64,000 nucleotides of DNA, from the NCBI RefSeq assembly GCF_026341855.1, contig NZ_JAPENW010000002.1, forward strand, positions 124,001-188,000, written 5' to 3'. Position numbers and translations under genes: made by a program. The stretch comes from Streptomyces sp. NBC_00568 (GTDB lineage: Bacteria; Actinomycetota; Actinomycetes; Streptomycetales; Streptomycetaceae). Positions 59,786 through 64,000 of this stretch are shown in pieces (position 1 is the stretch's first letter; the number at the start of each line of letters is the position of its first letter). The notes below the pieces were generated by a model. That model did not search any database. It was given only the letters and a program-made list of their open reading frames with translations, and was not told the origin of the DNA.

Positions 59786-62133
59786 CCAACCACGACGCCG
59801 CGCGGGAACACGCCCTGCACGACGACGGAACCGGCGAACACGCCATCCACGCCCGCATCGCCCAAGCGCTCGCGACCCTGAGCACCACGACGGACGGCAC
59901 ACCGCCGCCCCCCTACGCACGCCGCCACCTTGCCCGCCACGCCCAGCTCGGCGGCGTTCTCGACGACGCCCGTGTCCCGCCCCAGGCTCTGGCCTGGGAC
60001 ACCGGCGGCGGCATCCGCGGCCTGCTGCAGTCCAGCCCCTCCCCCGGACCGCGGCACTGGCTCACTGCCTGGTCGGTTGTCGAACCCTACCTGCGCGACG
60101 CCGATCTGCCCTCCCGCATCAGCAGCCTCCGCCTCGCCCACACTGCCCTGCACCACGCCCGCACCCCCCGCTCCCGGCTGCCCGGCGACGAGGCCGCCGC
60201 ACTGGGCGACGGCCCGCTGACGGTGCTGTGGGCCGACTGGCATCCGGCCTCCAACGTCCTGGCGATGCTGCCCTCGCCCGCCGTCAGCCTGAGCGTCCTG
60301 CCTGCGGCCGGCCACAGCGGCCCGCACCTGGCCGCCGGCACCACGGACGGCAGCATCCACTTCCTCGACCTGCACACCACCCAGTTCACGGCCGCGCAGA
60401 ACGCCCACACCGGCGAAGTACGCCACCTGCACACCACCGGACCGGACCGTGAAGGCGGCCGCTACCTGATCTCGGCGAGCACCGACGGCACGCTGCGGCT
60501 GTGGGACGCCCGCCACCACACCCACCTCGACCACCTCACCGACACCACCTGGATCGACGACACCGCCTCCCACTACGACCAGGGCGGCCGCCTCACCATC
60601 TGGAGCGTCAACGGCCGCAGCGAACTCACCCAATGGATACCGCCCGGCCGGCCGCAGCTGCGCCACACCGAAGAGCCGGCCCTCAAGGGCGCCGTGGCCA
60701 CCCTCGTCGACGAGCACGGCGTGCGCCGCATCGTGCACGCCACCCACCAGCTCACCCTCCACACCAGCCCCGGCGAACACATCCACACCCACCCGCTGGC
60801 CGTTCCTGCCCGTGCCCTGGCCGTCGGCAGCGAGCCGGGCAGCTTCTACTGCGGCCACGCCGACGGAACCATCACCACCTGGTCCGCCACCCACGGACAG
60901 CTGCCCGACACTGTGCCGGGCCACGGCGAACCCGTCAAAGACCTCATCACCCTCACCCTCGAAGACCGCCAGATCGTCGCCGCAGCCCGCGGATCCCACA
61001 TCCTGCTGTGGGATCCCGCCGCCGGCACCACCGGACAGCTGACCGGACACTGGTCCGCCGTGACCGCACTGACCGCCCTCGCCCAGGACACCGACCGCGC
61101 CACCCCGCAGGCCCTCATCTCCGCCGCCACCGACACAACCCTGCGCCAGTGGCCCGCCGACCTGCTGCGCCACGCGCTGGCAGGCGCAAGCGCCGAACGG
61201 CCCACCCGCCCCGCGGCCGCGGCCCTCCTCACCGCCGACGCCGCCCCTCTCGCCGCCAGCCCCGAGCCGACCGGCATCGACGTATGGGACCTGCACACAG
61301 GTAGCCGCACACCCGTCCCGGCCGGCGCCCCCGTCCTTGCCGTGACCTGGGCCGAACGCGCCGCCCAGACACCGCTGCTGCTGTGGTCCGACACCACCCA
61401 CGCCATCCACGGCTGGGACCCCGCAACCGGCCGCACCACCACCGTCATCGCCGACAGCGAAGCCCGCACCGCCACCATGACGGCCTGCCGCACCCCGCAG
61501 GGCCCGGCCCTGCTCCTGGCAGCCGGAGACGACTACCGCACACGCCTGTGGGACCTGGACACCGCCACCCTGCTGCGCACCTGGCACCCCCAGCCCCGCA
61601 GCATCAAAACGGTCACCGCCGCCGCAGACCGGGACGGACAGCTCTGGCTGGCCACCGGAGGAACCGACGGCATCGCCCGCCTGTGGGACCCGCAGCAGAG
61701 CGAGCGATGCACCGCAGAACTGCGCTGCGACCAGGGCCTGATCAGCGCGCTCGCACTCCACCCCGAGGCCACCGAATCACTGCCGCCCTTCCTCGCCACA
61801 GGCGGCGACCAGGGCCCCGTACGCCTGTGGAGCCTGCACACCCACCAGAGCCTGGACCAGCAGCTCGCCGGAGCGACTGGTCCCATCGACGCCCTCACTG
61901 CGTTCTCCACCGGCCAGCACGCCTACGTCGCCGCCGCCGCACGCGACGGACTGGTCCGCATCTGGCACGCAGCCAGCACTCGCTGCATCCTCACCCTGGC
62001 CACCGGCGCACCCGTCACCCGCCTCGACGCCACCACGCAGAGCACCGGCCACGGCGTGCAGCTCTCCCTCAGCAGCGATGCCGGCATCCTCGTCACCCAA
62101 CTCGACCTCGGCCACCGCGCCCTCGTGCACTGA
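59782..62133 (+). CDS. WD40 repeat protein coupled to the caspase-STAND gene
   Basis: The protein has 783 residues. The first 130 residues are helical (TNHDAAREHALHDDGTGEHA onward), resembling the linker that joins STAND NTPases to repeats. WD40-type blades fill the rest, e.g. SASTDGTLRLWDARHH, AGDDYRTRLWDLDT, TGGTDGIARLWDPQ, ATGGDQGPVRLWSLHTHQ and RDGLVRIWHAAS, probably enough for one or two propellers. The GTG start overlaps the previous stop. It probably senses the trigger and holds the caspase-STAND partner inactive until bound. That mechanism is inferred from domain architecture. Confidence 0.85.
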   Translation: MTNHDAAREHALHDDGTGEHAIHARIAQALATLSTTTDGTPPPPYARRHLARHAQLGGVLDDARVPPQALAWDTGGGIRGLLQSSPSPGPRHWLTAWSVVEPYLRDADLPSRISSLRLAHTALHHARTPRSRLPGDEAAALGDGPLTVLWADWHPASNVLAMLPSPAVSLSVLPAAGHSGPHLAAGTTDGSIHFLDLHTTQFTAAQNAHTGEVRHLHTTGPDREGGRYLISASTDGTLRLWDARHHTHLDHLTDTTWIDDTASHYDQGGRLTIWSVNGRSELTQWIPPGRPQLRHTEEPALKGAVATLVDEHGVRRIVHATHQLTLHTSPGEHIHTHPLAVPARALAVGSEPGSFYCGHADGTITTWSATHGQLPDTVPGHGEPVKDLITLTLEDRQIVAAARGSHILLWDPAAGTTGQLTGHWSAVTALTALAQDTDRATPQALISAATDTTLRQWPADLLRHALAGASAERPTRPAAAALLTADAAPLAASPEPTGIDVWDLHTGSRTPVPAGAPVLAVTWAERAAQTPLLLWSDTTHAIHGWDPATGRTTTVIADSEARTATMTACRTPQGPALLLAAGDDYRTRLWDLDTATLLRTWHPQPRSIKTVTAAADRDGQLWLATGGTDGIARLWDPQQSERCTAELRCDQGLISALALHPEATESLPPFLATGGDQGPVRLWSLHTHQSLDQQLAGATGPIDALTAFSTGQHAYVAAAARDGLVRIWHAASTRCILTLATGAPVTRLDATTQSTGHGVQLSLSSDAGILVTQLDLGHRALVH

Positions 62134-62373
62134 GCACGACCCCGCCACAACCGTGTGCGCCCCCCTGGATGCTTCATGCGCCCCCCGCCCGCTTGCCCAA
62201 CCCGCTCTCCCCCGGCCGCGGCCCCCACAAGAATGATCGCCTGCCCACAGACAGGATCGGCGCAGCACGGCCCCAGCGGCCTCCCCGACCAGACAGGCCC
62301 GGCCCGTCGGTATCCCACCGGCGGGCCAACCCCGTTCAGGACCCTGAACGGACCGATCAACGGAGCACAGGAC
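62134..62373. other. Gap between WD40 and RES genes
   Basis: This 240-bp stretch holds no gene. CAGGACCCTGAACG and CGTTCAGGACCCTG occur close together near 62334-62351, immediately upstream of the RES gene, but no clear promoter was identified. Confidence 0.3.
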
Positions 62374-63069
62374 ATGAGCACGCAGCCGGCACCCGACGTC
62401 CGACTCATCCACCCGCCCGAAGCGGGAGTGTGGCGGCTGGACAAACAGGGCAGCGGGCTGACCTACGACCGGCTGCGCCCCGAGGACGCCACCAGCCGGG
62501 CCGGAAACCGGTGGAGCAGCACCCGCTGCAGCGTCCTGTACTGCGCCTCCACCCAGGACGCCTGCTTCGCCGAGGAACTCGTCGCCCTGCAGGTCAGCCC
62601 CGAACTGCGCGGCGACGTCGAGGAGCCCTGGCAGCAGGCCGGCCAGCCGGCCCCCGGCGTGATCGTCCGCGACTGGACCGCCAAGCGCACCCTGCTGCGC
62701 TTAGCCGTGCCCAAGCCGTTGGTCTTCTTAGACGTCGACGACGACACCACCCAGCGCGTGCTGACGAAGGAACTGCGGGGCCGCTTCGAGGAACTCGGCG
62801 TCGACGATCCCGAGCTGACCGGCAAGCACATGCGGGGCCGCAACCGGCGCCTGACCCGCGCCATCACCCAATGGGCCCTCGAGCAGCAGACGCCCGAGGC
62901 CGCGCCGCGCATCCACGGCATCGCCTACCGGTCCACCTACGCGATGCGCCAGTGCTGGGCCCTGTTCGAGTACGCCGCTCCTCTCGCCATCCTGGAGTCG
63001 TCCTACGTCTACCCGGAGGCCGAACCCCTGCAGGCGGTGGCCCGTGAGTACGGACTCAGAGTGATGTGA
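62374..63069 (+). CDS. RES-domain protein, possible NAD+-degrading toxin
   Basis: The protein has 231 residues with RES-domain marks: VWRLDKQGSGLTYDRL, the AGNRWSSTRCSVLYCASTQD block, CFAEELVALQ with the conserved acidic residue, and late GIAYRSTYAMRQCWALFEYA. RES toxins remove NAD+ from cells, normally kept in check by an Xre/MbcA/ParS-type antitoxin. The ATG follows GGAGCACAGG. An antitoxin-like gene lies 0.6 kb downstream at the window edge but not next to it, so the pairing is uncertain. It may instead be an additional effector of the caspase-STAND/WD40 island. Confidence 0.75.
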   Translation: MSTQPAPDVRLIHPPEAGVWRLDKQGSGLTYDRLRPEDATSRAGNRWSSTRCSVLYCASTQDACFAEELVALQVSPELRGDVEEPWQQAGQPAPGVIVRDWTAKRTLLRLAVPKPLVFLDVDDDTTQRVLTKELRGRFEELGVDDPELTGKHMRGRNRRLTRAITQWALEQQTPEAAPRIHGIAYRSTYAMRQCWALFEYAAPLAILESSYVYPEAEPLQAVAREYGLRVM

Positions 63070-63334
63070 AACCACCACGGAAGTATCCGAAAACCTACCT
63101 GAACGCCACCGGAAAAGGTTAGCCCTGGCGGGTGGAAATCAGCCACCATCACCTAGGCCGGTTCCCGCCTCAGCCAGCACGCTGCCCTGTAAATCCGCAG
63201 CTCAGCTCCCGGTTTCCGTGGCGGATCGCCGCCAGAACTGGCATATGACGATTCTTCAAATCAGAGGCAAAGCGGTAGAGTTGACCTACCTAACTGGGTA
63301 CTCTTCCAATACCACCAAGGAAGGGGCAAGCGTC
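63070..63334. other. Gap after the RES gene
   Basis: No gene was found. The segment around 63240-63320 is AT-richer than its surroundings and contains TTGACC at about 63282, so it may carry a promoter for the following genes. Confidence 0.35.
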
Positions 63335-63508
63335 ATGACGAAGCATCGGGACGGCTTACCGGACCCATCATTCACGCCGATTCACGCATGCTCCCAGCAG
63401 GCAGCACCCCTCCCCCGCAGCCGTCCGCCCTCCCCGGACCGGCTGCCCCCGCTCGCACTTCGGACGCCCGCGCACCGGATCCACCCCGACCGGCAGCGCC
63501 AGAGCTGA
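63335..63508 (+). CDS. Possible small ORF with a good ribosome binding site
   Basis: The ATG is preceded by GGAAGGGG nine to ten bases upstream, unusually strong for this window. It would encode 57 residues beginning MTKHRDGLPDPSFTPI, then turning proline- and arginine-rich. No family is known. It could be a leader peptide for the antitoxin-like gene 170 bp downstream. Confidence 0.3.
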   Translation: MTKHRDGLPDPSFTPIHACSQQAAPLPRSRPPSPDRLPPLALRTPAHRIHPDRQRQS

Positions 63509-63677
63509 CAGCGAAGCACCCGAGGCCGCGCTTCCTCACCTCTCGTCCCCACAAGCGCGCCCCAGCCACAACCACCTCCGTGGCTCATCCACCATCCGGC
63601 GCCCGCGCCACCCAGCGCCTGACGTGCGACCGCTCAGCACCACCGCGCACGGCCAGGTCCACCAGGGAGACACACCT

Positions 63678-64000
63678 ATGCCTGCACCCATCGCCAGCCC
63701 CAACGCCACGAGCGTTGAACGCGCCCACATCGTCGCCGTCAGCACCACCATCGCTGACATCGCGCGTTTCCTGCAGGACAACCTCGGCCAGCGACTGACC
63801 GCACGCATCGCCGGAATCAGCGACCCCAAGCAGGTCGGACGCTGGGCCACCGGCGCCGCCGCCCCCCGTGCTGCCGCAGAAGCCAGACTCCGCGACGCCA
63901 TCCAGATCTTCAACGTCATCCAGCAGTCCGAAAGCGTCTACATCGCACGCGCCTGGATGATCGGAATGAACCCTCAGCTCGAAGACATGGCGCCAGCCCA
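63678..64000 (+). CDS. Xre/MbcA/ParS-type antitoxin-like protein (cut by window end)
   Basis: The reading frame is open to the window end, giving at least 107 residues. It reads SPNATSVERAHIVAVSTTIA, then FLQDNLGQRLTARIAGISDP with KQVGRWATGAAAPR (HTH), and RLRDAIQIFNVIQQSESVYI with ARAWMIGMNPQLEDMAP. An HTH followed by a helix with W and the NPQL segment is the layout of antitoxins paired with RES toxins, in which the end binds the toxin. The ATG follows AGGGAGACACACCT. The partner, probably a second RES gene, would be beyond the window. Confidence 0.7.
   Translation, partial: MPAPIASPNATSVERAHIVAVSTTIADIARFLQDNLGQRLTARIAGISDPKQVGRWATGAAAPRAAAEARLRDAIQIFNVIQQSESVYIARAWMIGMNPQLEDMAPA

Noticed and set aside
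58409..59920. 503-residue frame antisense to the caspase-STAND gene
   Set aside because: No motif, shadow of the NTPase region.
59740..61761. 673-residue open frame antisense to the WD40 gene
   Set aside because: It is a glycine- and valine-rich shadow caused by GC-rich third positions; it has no domain text, while the opposite strand has clear WD40 blades.
61383..63047. 554-residue plus-strand frame spanning the WD40 and RES genes
   Set aside because: Low-complexity R/P/H text in the wrong frame; it overlaps two real genes.
1..64000. tRNA, rRNA and common riboswitches
   Set aside because: I looked for tRNA-like cloverleaf ends and familiar riboswitch cores and saw none by eye; a covariance-model search would be needed to exclude them.

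Overview
The window is high-GC DNA with the gene habits of Streptomyces or a close relative. The evidence is a WhiB protein, Lsr2, an AfsR/SARP-type activator, an SCO0930-like lipoprotein, GTGA stop/start overlaps, terminators without U-tracts and many worn insertion sequences. It looks like an accessory, probably chromosome-arm region: intact enzyme cassettes alternate with decayed transposases and several conflict or defence modules. No rRNA or tRNA gene was recognised.

Layout. 0-7 kb: a decayed acetyltransferase, a YdcF-like membrane protein, an OhrR-like regulator behind an FAD enzyme, a WhiB protein and a STAND-type ATPase with a sigma-4-like C-terminus. 8-12.4 kb: a MarR regulator diverges from a quinone-oxidoreductase-like gene, followed by an HSL-type esterase and an Old Yellow Enzyme; three MarR-type operators lie between the divergent genes. 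12.7-20 kb: a phage-style double-HTH gene, two ECF sigma/membrane-protein pairs, and decayed IS630 and other fragments between them.

20.1-30.4 kb: a strongly degenerate CRISPR array (about six repeats, 55-63 bp period) precedes an intact-looking type I-E Cascade operon (cas8e, cse2, cas7e, cas5e, cas6e). It has no cas3, cas1 or cas2. Next comes a membrane-anchored STAND NTPase with a repeat-rich C-terminus, flanked by about 120-bp inverted repeats. 30.7-35 kb: a GNAT protein, Lsr2, a zinc alcohol dehydrogenase, an IS630 scrap and a small acidic protein. 35.4-40 kb: a TetR regulator with three matching operators, an amidase with a small partner, an MFS exporter and a metallo-beta-lactamase-fold hydrolase. 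40-47 kb: a SARP regulator, an alpha/beta hydrolase, a lipoprotein and a phage/plasmid-type primase-helicase with a small partner.

47.7-53 kb: IS5 and IS630 remnants, a NucA/NucB-type DNase toxin tail with a probable immunity gene, a complete IS630 element inserted in a serine-recombinase remnant, and a Fic/Doc-like toxin-antitoxin pair. 53-64 kb: a defence-like island. An EACC1/caspase pair sits between two different IS ends that share an inverted terminus and a CTAG repeat. Beside it are an LCAT-like lipase, a divergent caspase-STAND gene coupled to a WD40 gene, a RES-domain gene and, at the window edge, an Xre/MbcA/ParS-type gene.

The most notable material is the Cas3-less, adaptation-less Cascade next to the inverted-repeat-bounded STAND gene, and the two caspase modules at the right end. 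Functions are inferred from motifs and family memory; no database search was possible.
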